A stretch of DNA of 20,177 nucleotides from Actinomycetota bacterium (GTDB lineage Bacteria > Cyanobacteriota > Vampirovibrionia > Obscuribacterales > Obscuribacteraceae), in the NCBI GenBank assembly GCA_903970355.1, contig CAJCIF010000388.1:1-20177 (forward strand), written 5' to 3'. The position numbers and the translations under genes are program-made. The notes beneath the pieces were generated by a model. The model had not been told where the DNA came from and made no database searches. It saw only the letters and a list, made by a program, of their open reading frames with translations. Position 1 is the first letter of the stretch. The number at the start of each line of letters is the position of its first letter. Of this stretch, positions 13,729 through 20,177 are shown piece by piece.

Positions 13729-16363
13729 CGAAGTCCATCTCTTCTTTTTCTGTTGAAACGAGTCCGTTCAGTTTCGCTTCCAATAGTGCTCGCAAAGCCT
13801 GTCCAATCTGCGGACCTTCAGTCAGACCGAGTTGCTTTAAGTCTTTACCGGAAATATTTGTCGTTATTTCCTTGAGATCATCAAAATAGATCTTGCTCAT
13901 TCGCCGCACGAATGAACCGGGTGAGGCAAGACAAGCAGCAATAGCGAGAGCTTCATCAGGACTGCCGTGCATCAGCTCATAAATCTCGCTGTGCGTGGTG
14001 TCTTTGCTTTTCTCAGCCAGCACAGGATAAAGCCTGTATCCGTTCAGTATGATATCGCGCTCTTCATTAGTGAGATGCAGTCGCGCTAGAGCTTCCGGCA
14101 ATCGGGTCTTGGACAATCTTGCCAACAAGAGGGCAAGATATACAACCCAGATGTTACTGAGGCTGTAACGAGAGAGCAGTTGTTCTGCTCTTCTAATCAC
14201 CTTGCGTTCTTGCGGACCATATTCCAATTGTTCGTCGAGATAACGGAGTTTGCCGCCAAGCTTGCTTAGAACATCGAGGGCTTTCAATCTAAAAGGCGAT
14301 TCCAAAATCAGCTTTAATTCGGCCTTCATGCGGGCACCACCAAGGTTGTCGAATATACCGATGCTTATAGCTCGGCGTGCTTGTTCAGAAGTATATTTTT
14401 CAAGATGTAATCCCAGTTTTCCGGCAAACCGCGCTGCTCTCAAAAGCCTGGTTGGATCTTCAATGAAACTGAATTGGTGCAAAATGCGGATCAATCCATC
14501 TTTCAAATCTTTTAGTCCGTCGAAGTGATCGACAAGTATGCCGAATGACTCGGGATTTACACTGACGGCCAGGGCGTTGATCGTGAAATCACGGCGAAAA
14601 AGATCTTGCTCCAGCACGGAAGGTTCAACCGTAGGAAGGGCGGCTGGAAATTCATAAAATTCGGTTCGCGCCGTAGAGAGATCTATCAGTCTTTCTTCTT
14701 TGCCATGGCAGTGAATGGTGGCAGTTTGAAAGCGATCGTGAGTGGCAATCACTTCAAATAGTTTTGGATCAGCAGCAGCTAGGTGGTGTGCAAGTTCTAT
14801 CGCCGATCCTTCTATAACAAAATCGAGATCGAAATGCTCTATGCCAAGAATAAGATCACGTACGAGGCCACCCACTGCATATGCCACCATGTTATTAGTA
14901 TGAGCGATCTTCCCAATTTTTTGGAACAGCTTATAAGTGGCCGGATTCATGCGCTCGAGCTTAGGGCTGAGATCAAGGTGATTGGCTTCGTGCGCCAGTC
15001 TCGGTGATCCATTAATAGGAGTCATTTTCGATCCGAATGGGCCAAGAACAAAATCATCCGGTTCTCTGCCGGTAAATGAGTGACGCAAAACATCGTGCCG
15101 CGATACTAATCCGAGAAGATGACCATGCTCGTCTAACACTGGTAAACGTCCGATGTCTTTGCGCACAATAATCTCCTGAATTTCACTCAGGGGAGTATCT
15201 GGTTTTATCGAAATAACCGGTCTGCTCATAAATCCGGAAACAGGTGCGTGAGCCAATTTGTGATGGGTGGCTTGATCTATATCGCGCCGGGAAACAACGC
15301 CAATAATGTCTTCGTTATCAGCTATAAGCACGCCATCTATGCCGTAACGAATCATCATCTTTCCGGCTTCTTCCATAGTGACGTCGGGGCGAATGGTTCG
15401 CACAGGCGACACCATAATTTCTGCAGCTGTAATTTCGCGAGTAACAGCGGCGCGAACCAAATCTTTCAATTTGGCTGCGATTTTTTTATAGTTGGTATCT
15501 TTCACTACGGCAGAACCGGCGCCCGGATGCCCATCCCCAGAAAATTCACGCACGATGCGTTTGACATCCAGTGAAGGAGTATCGCTCCGGCCAACTATAT
15601 GAACGCGATCACGCATATGAACAACTGAGAAAGCAGCATCGGTTGCATCGACTTCCATCAATTTTCTTGTGAGGGTTGCCAGTCCATCCATGTAATCAGA
15701 GATGGCTGCTGAAGCTACTGCAATGCGCTTACCTTCTACCTGAATAACATCAGAAGATTGAATCATTAGCTGGAAAAGAGCTAACTGTGCTTCATTCAAT
15801 TTTGGCCTTATGTATTCATTGACGACGTTTAGATCTGCGCCTGCTTTGAGCAAGTGTGCTGCGCAATCCGCATCTCTACTGGTCGTGCCTTTGTAGGACA
15901 GACAACCGGTGTCTTCGTAAATGCCGATTGCAAGCAAGGTTGCTTCGAAAGTAGTCAGTCTGATCTTGCGCTGAATAAGCTGCTCTACAAGCAGTGTGGT
16001 TGCAGCACCGACAGGTTCAATGATGGAATCGGATTCGGCTTTCGGTCCCAACCCTTCCGGATCAAATTCATGATGATCGAATACGGTGCAAGGCACTCCT
16101 CTTTGCACCATTTTTTGCGTAATGGGATCGAGACGATCGATTTGCTGGCAATCAACTAGATATAACTGCGAAACACTTTCTGCATCGAGATATTTGAGTT
16201 GGACGATTGGCAAATTGCTTCTGTAGAGAGAAAGAAAGGCACGAATATTGCCCACGATTGGATAACCCAGAGCCATACGAGCGGACGGGTAAATCTTCGT
16301 CACAGCGAATTGTGCCGCTAGTGAATCAAAGTCCATATTGTTGTGGGAAATGGCAAGTTGCAT
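13673..16363 (-). CDS. tRNA nucleotidyltransferase with DHH and CBS domains (CCA/A-adding)
   Basis: This 896-residue fusion contains, first, a DHH/DHHA1 phosphoesterase-like module (1–305): HNNMDFDS, LVDC, FDHHEF at 95–100, and GDGHPGAGSA at 276–285. A CBS pair follows (314–430; VSPVRTIRPDVTMEEA and MSRPVISIKPDTPLSE). Last is a class II poly(A) polymerase/tRNA nucleotidyltransferase (490–end). The catalytic part shows YAVGGLVRDLILG and the metal-binding DLD at 512–514, then LFRRDFTINALAV and EDPTRLLRAARF. This architecture is known from cyanobacteria, Aquifex and some others, where such enzymes may add only A, or CC and A in partnership. CBS domains usually sense adenosyl ligands. The nearby tRNA lacks an encoded CCA, consistent with need. 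No clear ribosome-binding site precedes the ATG. The 3' end overlaps the lipid kinase by 56 bases. Confidence 0.93.
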   Translation of the reverse strand: MQLAISHNNMDFDSLAAQFAVTKIYPSARMALGYPIVGNIRAFLSLYRSNLPIVQLKYLDAESVSQLYLVDCQQIDRLDPITQKMVQRGVPCTVFDHHEFDPEGLGPKAESDSIIEPVGAATTLLVEQLIQRKIRLTTFEATLLAIGIYEDTGCLSYKGTTSRDADCAAHLLKAGADLNVVNEYIRPKLNEAQLALFQLMIQSSDVIQVEGKRIAVASAAISDYMDGLATLTRKLMEVDATDAAFSVVHMRDRVHIVGRSDTPSLDVKRIVREFSGDGHPGAGSAVVKDTNYKKIAAKLKDLVRAAVTREITAAEIMVSPVRTIRPDVTMEEAGKMMIRYGIDGVLIADNEDIIGVVSRRDIDQATHHKLAHAPVSGFMSRPVISIKPDTPLSEIQEIIVRKDIGRLPVLDEHGHLLGLVSRHDVLRHSFTGREPDDFVLGPFGSKMTPINGSPRLAHEANHLDLSPKLERMNPATYKLFQKIGKIAHTNNMVAYAVGGLVRDLILGIEHFDLDFVIEGSAIELAHHLAAADPKLFEVIATHDRFQTATIHCHGKEERLIDLSTARTEFYEFPAALPTVEPSVLEQDLFRRDFTINALAVSVNPESFGILVDHFDGLKDLKDGLIRILHQFSFIEDPTRLLRAARFAGKLGLHLEKYTSEQARRAISIGIFDNLGGARMKAELKLILESPFRLKALDVLSKLGGKLRYLDEQLEYGPQERKVIRRAEQLLSRYSLSNIWVVYLALLLARLSKTRLPEALARLHLTNEERDIILNGYRLYPVLAEKSKDTTHSEIYELMHGSPDEALAIAACLASPGSFVRRMSKIYFDDLKEITTNISGKDLKQLGLTEGPQIGQALRALLEAKLNGLVSTEKEEMDFVKKYVASAQALAPPSVPQ

Positions 16364-16501
16364 GATGAAAACAGCGAAACTAGTTCAGTAAATTACCCCT
16401 ACTCAAAACGTGCAAAAGCTGAAAGAATTCGAAAAGTTTGTTTGGTTGCCCATTTTTTGGGGCATTGATTAGTTTACAAGCAGTCGTCCCAAGTTTGCTT
16501 G

Positions 16502-17326
16502 ATGGCCAAAAAAGAAATGTTTTCTACTGGCATTCTCGCTCAAATTTACCTCACTAGTGCAATTCTAGGCTCAGCTTTCATCATCTTCAACTTTGCCATG
16601 GGGCGAATGGATGGAGGAGGAGATGGTTCTGGCGCAGATGGCGGACAGGACTTCGGAGCCGGTGACACAGGTGGGGGTCACGATTTTGGTGCCAGCGGCG
16701 AGTCCGGCGGGCAAGATTTTGGTGCTGGAGGTGATGGCGGCGGCCATGATGCTAGCGCAGGAGATGGTGGCAATTCAGGTGGCCACGATTTCAACGCTTC
16801 GTCCATGAAAATGCACAACGTCTTGGTGCAAGGAGCGAGCCCTAAGTACACGCTTGTACCGGATCCAGATCGTTCTGAAAGCAAGGTGGGCTTGTTTATT
16901 CTGGGCCTATTGAGCCCGATGTCAATCTCTATGAAAGTAATGTTCTTCGGCATGACCGGCGTACTTTTACTTTACTTTCTCCCCTGGCTGGGCCTACTCA
17001 CCATTCCACCAGCTATGTTCGCAGCCTGGGTAGGCTCGAACATATTCAAACAAGGTGTGAGATGGATGATGAAGAATCTGGAAACAAATACAGTTTCGAA
17101 GGTATGCGATCTCGTCGGCCAATTGGCTGAAGTGAACATTCCGTTCAAAGATGGATCTACCGGAGAAGTGACTTATGTAGTCCAATCCAAACGAATTAAC
17201 TCGCCCGCTCGACCATTCAAACCTGGCTGCGAATTCAAACGCGGCATGCAGGTTATGATTGTTGAGGTGAAAGACCATATGGTGCTAGTCGAACCATACG
17301 CGGATGTGCAATTGAACCAATCCTAG
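16502..17326 (+). CDS. NfeD/YqiJ-like membrane protein with Gly/Asp/His-rich loop
   Basis: The protein has a first membrane helix (about 10–33), then a 65-residue loop made of degenerate repeats (GGQDFGAG, GGGHDFGAS, GGQDFGAG, GGGHDASAG, GGHDFNAS). Two more membrane helices (about 142–182) and a beta-rich C-terminus (200–270) resembling the OB fold of NfeD/YqiJ proteins follow (STGEVTYVVQSKR…FKRGMQVMIVEVKDHMVLVEPY). Such proteins are partners of flotillins, two of which lie downstream. The ATG at 16502 is given. Alignment with the paralogue next door (GILxQ after the start) supports the ATG at 16517 equally well, and neither has a clear ribosome-binding site. The next gene begins 11 bases after the stop, so they form an operon. 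The family assignment is moderately sure; metal binding by the loop is speculation. Confidence 0.7.
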   Translation: MAKKEMFSTGILAQIYLTSAILGSAFIIFNFAMGRMDGGGDGSGADGGQDFGAGDTGGGHDFGASGESGGQDFGAGGDGGGHDASAGDGGNSGGHDFNASSMKMHNVLVQGASPKYTLVPDPDRSESKVGLFILGLLSPMSISMKVMFFGMTGVLLLYFLPWLGLLTIPPAMFAAWVGSNIFKQGVRWMMKNLETNTVSKVCDLVGQLAEVNIPFKDGSTGEVTYVVQSKRINSPARPFKPGCEFKRGMQVMIVEVKDHMVLVEPYADVQLNQS

Positions 17327-17337
17327 AGGTTATAAAA

Positions 17338-18264
17338 ATGCTGCCTTTGGGGATCTTAGACCAGTGCTACGTTGTTTCATCAGGCGTAGGACTGATTTAT
17401 CTGAGTGTTACTTTGATGATGGGCCGAATTGGCCGAGGCGGACATAGCCACGGTGGACATGGGCTTGGCCATAGCGCTGGCGCCGGACATGGGATTGGAC
17501 ACGCCGGTGGAATTGGACACGGTGGTGGACACGCCGCGGGGCTCGGGCACGCCGGTGGTCATGCCGCAGGGCATGGAATAGGACATGCTGGTGGTCACGC
17601 AGCAGGTATTGGACATGCGGGTGGTAATGGTGCCGGTCACGGAAGTGCCGGTCATGGACCAGCACATACCGGCGCAGCAGGTGCCGGACATGGTGGCGTT
17701 AGTTCTGATACCGGATCTGGTGCCGGACAAGGCAATATTCTTGATACAACACTTCTCTCAACTCAAGTGGCAAGACAATCAGCCTCATTGCACATTCATG
17801 TGCCGGGAGAGGGAGTTGAAGGCTTCTTAGGAACGTTGCTCGAAATTTTAAATCCCATGCTGATAGCGGTGTTCATGTGCTTCTTCGGCATTAGCGGCTT
17901 AACTATACATACACTTTTGCCGGCACTGGGTTTAATTACGCTTGCACCAGCAGCTCTTTGCGGATTTTTCTCGGCGCGCGCATTTGCGGCAGCGTTGCAT
18001 TGGATGTTCGATCATCTTGAGATATCGAGCGAAGCAAAAGTTGAAGACATGGTGGGCCTGGCGGCAAATGTCTCAGTGCCGATTTCAAATAATAGGCCCG
18101 GAGAAATCACATATGTGATCGAATCAAAACGTCTTAATTCACCGGCAAAGTCGCTTACACCGAATGTAGATTTCGCGAAAGGTTCGAAAGTGATGATCTG
18201 CGAAGTGCGAGACAACATTGCCTTCGTAGAACCGTGGAAAGAACTGTACGAACCAATCGTCTGA
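17338..18264 (+). CDS. NfeD/YqiJ-like membrane protein with Gly/His-rich loop
   Basis: This 308-residue paralogue of the preceding gene has the same layout. There is a first membrane helix (8–28, ending MMGRIGRGG), a loop of about 100 residues built from GHAGGHAAGxGH-type repeats with about 18 histidines, then two membrane helices (about 180–225) and an OB-like C-terminus. PGEITYVIESKRLNSPAKSLTP closely matches the neighbour's GEVTYVVQSKRINSPARPFKP. The His-rich loop could bind Ni, Zn or Cu. If the topology follows YqiJ, with a cytoplasmic OB fold and three helices, the loop is cytoplasmic. AGAGG lies 8 bases before the ATG. The two genes arose by duplication, after which the loops diverged (Asp/His against Gly/His) while the membrane and OB parts were kept. 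Confidence 0.72.
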   Translation: MLPLGILDQCYVVSSGVGLIYLSVTLMMGRIGRGGHSHGGHGLGHSAGAGHGIGHAGGIGHGGGHAAGLGHAGGHAAGHGIGHAGGHAAGIGHAGGNGAGHGSAGHGPAHTGAAGAGHGGVSSDTGSGAGQGNILDTTLLSTQVARQSASLHIHVPGEGVEGFLGTLLEILNPMLIAVFMCFFGISGLTIHTLLPALGLITLAPAALCGFFSARAFAAALHWMFDHLEISSEAKVEDMVGLAANVSVPISNNRPGEITYVIESKRLNSPAKSLTPNVDFAKGSKVMICEVRDNIAFVEPWKELYEPIV

Positions 18265-18871
18265 TTATCAGAGTTTTCGTGCCTTCGGCTACCCTTCCCT
18301 TTTTCTTTTTTTCTACCTGTCCGGATTGAAGCGTCAATTCGGACACCTTGAGAAGTTCAAAAAAGAGGCAAGGCGGGGAGGTTTGTGGCAAACTACGAAG
18401 TCAGATAGTTGGATTCGGACCTGTCCGGACGGATGAAGGGACGACCGAAAGCACACCAATACGATAGTACGAATAGACTCGTACGTTGTATCCCTGTACT
18501 ACGCTAGGTTAGCGGACGCGGCACTTCTTAAATGACCGTTAATCTCTGAGGTGTTTCGTCATTCTCGGTATAAAACAGAAGTGTGCTCATCGAGCACCAC
18601 AAAAAAAGTTCTCAGAACATGCCTTCGCACTCACCACAAATATTCTTCATCCCTGGTTTGACGGTCATCACCAGTGGTGGTAGCGCTTTTGCTAAATCAA
18701 TGGCAGGCATATTCCCAGGTGAATTTCAGGATTAACAACAAGGCCAGGACTTACCTGACAAGCCAATATCAAATAACTAAGTTTGTAATTTCGTCCTTTC
18801 CCCGTGTTTAGCAATGCTCGACTAGGGAACGCGGAAGCCCGTGCTCTCTTTGTCTTCGGAGGATTAATATC
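18265..18871. other. 608-bp gene-free region between the NfeD-like and SPFH genes
   Basis: I find no convincing ORF. Several hairpins are present. At 18318–18345 there is a 12-bp stem (TGTCCG…CGGACA, one G·U) with a 4-base loop. At 18467–18484 there is GTACGA/TCGTAC. At 18583–18597 there is GTGCTC-ATC-GAGCAC. A pyrimidine tract, TTTTTCTTTTTTTC, at 18300–18313 follows the upstream gene but lacks a good preceding stem. TATAAA at 18569 may be a −10 box for the SPFH genes, with a poor −35. A 30-base segment at 18758–18790 resembles the 3' end of the following gene. Confidence 0.5.
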
Positions 18872-19462
18872 ATGTTCGGTGTTGAACCACTGTTAATGGT
18901 TGCCGGTCTCTTATGCATAGGAAGCCTGTTCTTTATGGCTTGGATGGGAGTCGCTTTATTTCAAAAGTGCAGCATGAATGAAGCGATGATCATTACTGGA
19001 GCTGGAACAGGTCTTGGTGATCGCAAGTTCAAAATTGTAGTGGGCGGAGGTTGCGTCGTTATTCCTATGTTGCAAATGTGCACCAGGATGAATATCGCAG
19101 TCATGAACATTGAAGTACGTCCAAAAGAACCTATGACTACTAAAGATGGTGTCCCCGTATTTGCAGAAGGAGTGGCAAGGGTTAAGGTGAAACGTGATGA
19201 CGATTCGATCGCTACATACGCGGAAAATTTCCTTGGCAAGAGCGATGAAGAGATAGCACTCGTCATTCAAGGTAGGCTCATTGAACATTTGCGCACTGTG
19301 TTTGGCACAATGACCAATAACGAACTGACTCAAAATTCTGATGCATTCGCTCAAACCGTACTTGAAGTCTCTCATGCAGATCTTGCCAAGATGGGTCTTA
19401 CGATTGATTCTTTCACAATCAAAGAAACCGCAGCACTGGGCGAAGAAGCCAAGATCAGATAA
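18872..19462 (+). CDS. Short flotillin-like SPFH (Band 7) protein
   Basis: This 196-residue protein has an N-terminal membrane anchor (6–30) and an SPFH domain. Family features are QKCSMNEAMIITGAG, KFKIVVGGGCVVIPMLQ, the MNIEV strand, MTTKDGVPVFAEGVARVKV and IQGRLIEHLRTVFGTMTNNEL, then LAKMGLTIDSFTIKE. Flotillins form membrane microdomain scaffolds, and their usual partners are NfeD/YqiJ proteins such as the two encoded upstream. A normal flotillin continues after this point with a long Ala/Glu-rich coiled coil. Here the frame stops right after the SPFH domain, and the following bases encode no coiled coil in any frame I checked. It is thus a minimal form or a truncated duplicate. GGAGG lies 9 bases before the ATG. 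A very similar gene follows. Confidence 0.83.
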   Translation: MFGVEPLLMVAGLLCIGSLFFMAWMGVALFQKCSMNEAMIITGAGTGLGDRKFKIVVGGGCVVIPMLQMCTRMNIAVMNIEVRPKEPMTTKDGVPVFAEGVARVKVKRDDDSIATYAENFLGKSDEEIALVIQGRLIEHLRTVFGTMTNNELTQNSDAFAQTVLEVSHADLAKMGLTIDSFTIKETAALGEEAKIR

Positions 19463-19684
19463 CTAAGTTTGGAAATTGATACAACCATGAACGTTTTATG
19501 TGATACCGATGCCGGTGACCCTCTCGCAGGGGTGTGCCGCCTACAATTGAAAATTCAAGGGGGTGCTGCCTTCCGGCTTTCTTAAGCCGCTGTTAAATCC
19601 TTAGCTTTCCCAGTGGGCTTTGCTCAAAATGGGAATAAGGAATGTGGAAACCTATACCTGTTCATCTTCGGAGGAATTAATCGT
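19463..19684. other. Leader region of the second SPFH gene
   Basis: These 222 bases separate the tandem SPFH genes and contain no ORF. The segment GACCCTCTCGCAGGGGTG (about 19516–19533) can form a small hairpin (CCCT/AGGG). The region starts with CTAAGTTTG, repeated from before the first SPFH gene. It ends with CTTCGGAGGAATTAAT, almost the same ribosome-binding block as in front of the first gene. Confidence 0.5.
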
Positions 19685-20177
19685 ATGTCGGGTTTAGAAC
19701 CATTAGTAATGGTCGCAGGCGTGATGTTTTTGGCAACAATGTTCGTATTAGCTTGGGCAGGTATTGTCCTGTTTCAAAAGTGCAGTCCTAACCAAGCCAT
19801 GATCATCTCCGGAGCAGGTGCAGGGAATGCCGAAAGGAAATTCAAGATAGTAGTAGGCGGCGGCGCGGTTGTGATACCGATGTTGCAACAACGCAATACG
19901 CTCAGCTTAGAAGTAATGACTATTGAAGTGCACGCACAAGCACCGATGATCACGAAAAACGGTGTGCCCATCTTCGTAGAAGGTGTTGCACAGGTTAAAG
20001 TAAAAGGCGATGACATTTCGATCGCAACTGCTGCGGAACAGTTCCTCGGCAAGAGCGATGAAGAAATTGCTACCATCGCGCACGAAAGTCTCGTAGGTCA
20101 CTTGCGAGCCATCTTAGGTACGATGTCCGTTGAAGAATTGATTCAAAGTTTCGACCAATTCGCTCAACGTGTTCAAG
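19685..20177 (+). CDS. Flotillin-like SPFH protein, 3' end cut by the window
   Basis: The first 164 residues are present. The protein closely parallels the preceding gene: membrane anchor (SGLEPLVMVAGV… to about residue 30), QKCSPNQAMIISGAG, KFKIVVGGGAVVIPMLQ, APMITKNGVPIFVEGVAQVKV, and LVGHLRAILGTMSVEEL. The match continues to the point where the SPFH domain is nearly complete, so the window does not show whether a flotillin coiled coil follows. GGAGG lies 10 bases before the ATG. Together with the upstream SPFH gene it is a tandem duplicate. Its role is presumably scaffolding of membrane microdomains with the NfeD-like proteins. Confidence 0.85.
   Translation, partial: MSGLEPLVMVAGVMFLATMFVLAWAGIVLFQKCSPNQAMIISGAGAGNAERKFKIVVGGGAVVIPMLQQRNTLSLEVMTIEVHAQAPMITKNGVPIFVEGVAQVKVKGDDISIATAAEQFLGKSDEEIATIAHESLVGHLRAILGTMSVEELIQSFDQFAQRVQ

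Noticed and set aside
17380..17730. Minus-strand Ser/Thr/Met-rich frames opposite the Gly/His loop
   Set aside because: They arise from the low-complexity GGH-type codons of the plus-strand gene and have no independent support.
18583..18608. Hairpin at 18583–18597 followed by an A run as a terminator
   Set aside because: On the plus strand the stem is followed by A's, and on the minus strand the T run comes before the stem, so it has the wrong order for termination in either direction.
18433..18735. Short frames with ATG at 18433 (24 aa) and 18619 (38 aa)
   Set aside because: Neither has a ribosome-binding site or recognisable sequence; both are expected by chance in a 600-base gap.
19516..19560. 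Possible riboswitch upstream of the second SPFH gene
   Set aside because: Only one small CCCT/AGGG stem is visible; no conserved core of any riboswitch class I know could be recognised.
1..20177. Insertion sequences, prophage or integrative element
   Set aside because: No transposase, integrase or phage structural genes, and no terminal inverted repeats with target duplications were seen.

Overview
The window looks like one end of an assembled bacterial contig. Its first 18 bases match the 3' end of the Illumina read-2 adapter, so real genome starts at about base 19. Genes are dense, on both strands, with short gaps and overlapping convergent ends. Base composition is balanced and starts include ATG, GTG and TTG. 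The fused DHH–CBS–CBS–poly(A)-polymerase tRNA nucleotidyltransferase is typical of cyanobacteria and a few other deep lineages. Together with the long lineage-specific hypothetical proteins, this makes a non-photosynthetic cyanobacterial relative (Melainabacteria/Obscuribacterales-like) my best guess, held loosely. Nothing here proves the taxonomy.

Bases 1–4750 hold a von Willebrand A (VWA) gene fragment converging on a leftward operon of three genes. In transcription order the operon encodes a serpin-like protein, a papain-like cysteine peptidase and a PP2C phosphatase. Next comes a separate leftward 201-aa gene ending in a strong hairpin. Bases 4910–6779 encode a NarL/LuxR-type histidine kinase and response regulator. 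The two leftward transcription units beside it share a promoter architecture: a GTnnG..AT..CnnAC dyad exactly 28 bp upstream of a TATAGT −10 box, centred at about −42.5. This is where LuxR-family activators usually bind. I infer that the kinase/regulator pair switches on the serpin–peptidase–phosphatase operon and the 201-aa gene. This is the most interesting system in the window.

Bases 6776–10222 encode a 1148-aa proline-rich repeat protein with several nested tandem repeats and a LysM-like C-terminus. Bases 10509–12412 hold housekeeping functions: the YchF ATPase, a tRNA-Ser(CGA) just upstream of it, and an exported SRPBCC protein. Bases 12721–16363 hold a diacylglycerol-kinase-family lipid kinase converging, with a 56-bp overlap, on the tRNA nucleotidyltransferase.

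Bases 16502–20177 form a membrane-microdomain locus. Two paralogous NfeD/YqiJ-like membrane proteins carry unusual Gly/Asp/His-rich loops. After a 608-bp gene-free stretch come two tandem SPFH (flotillin-like) genes; the first ends straight after its SPFH domain and the second runs off the window.
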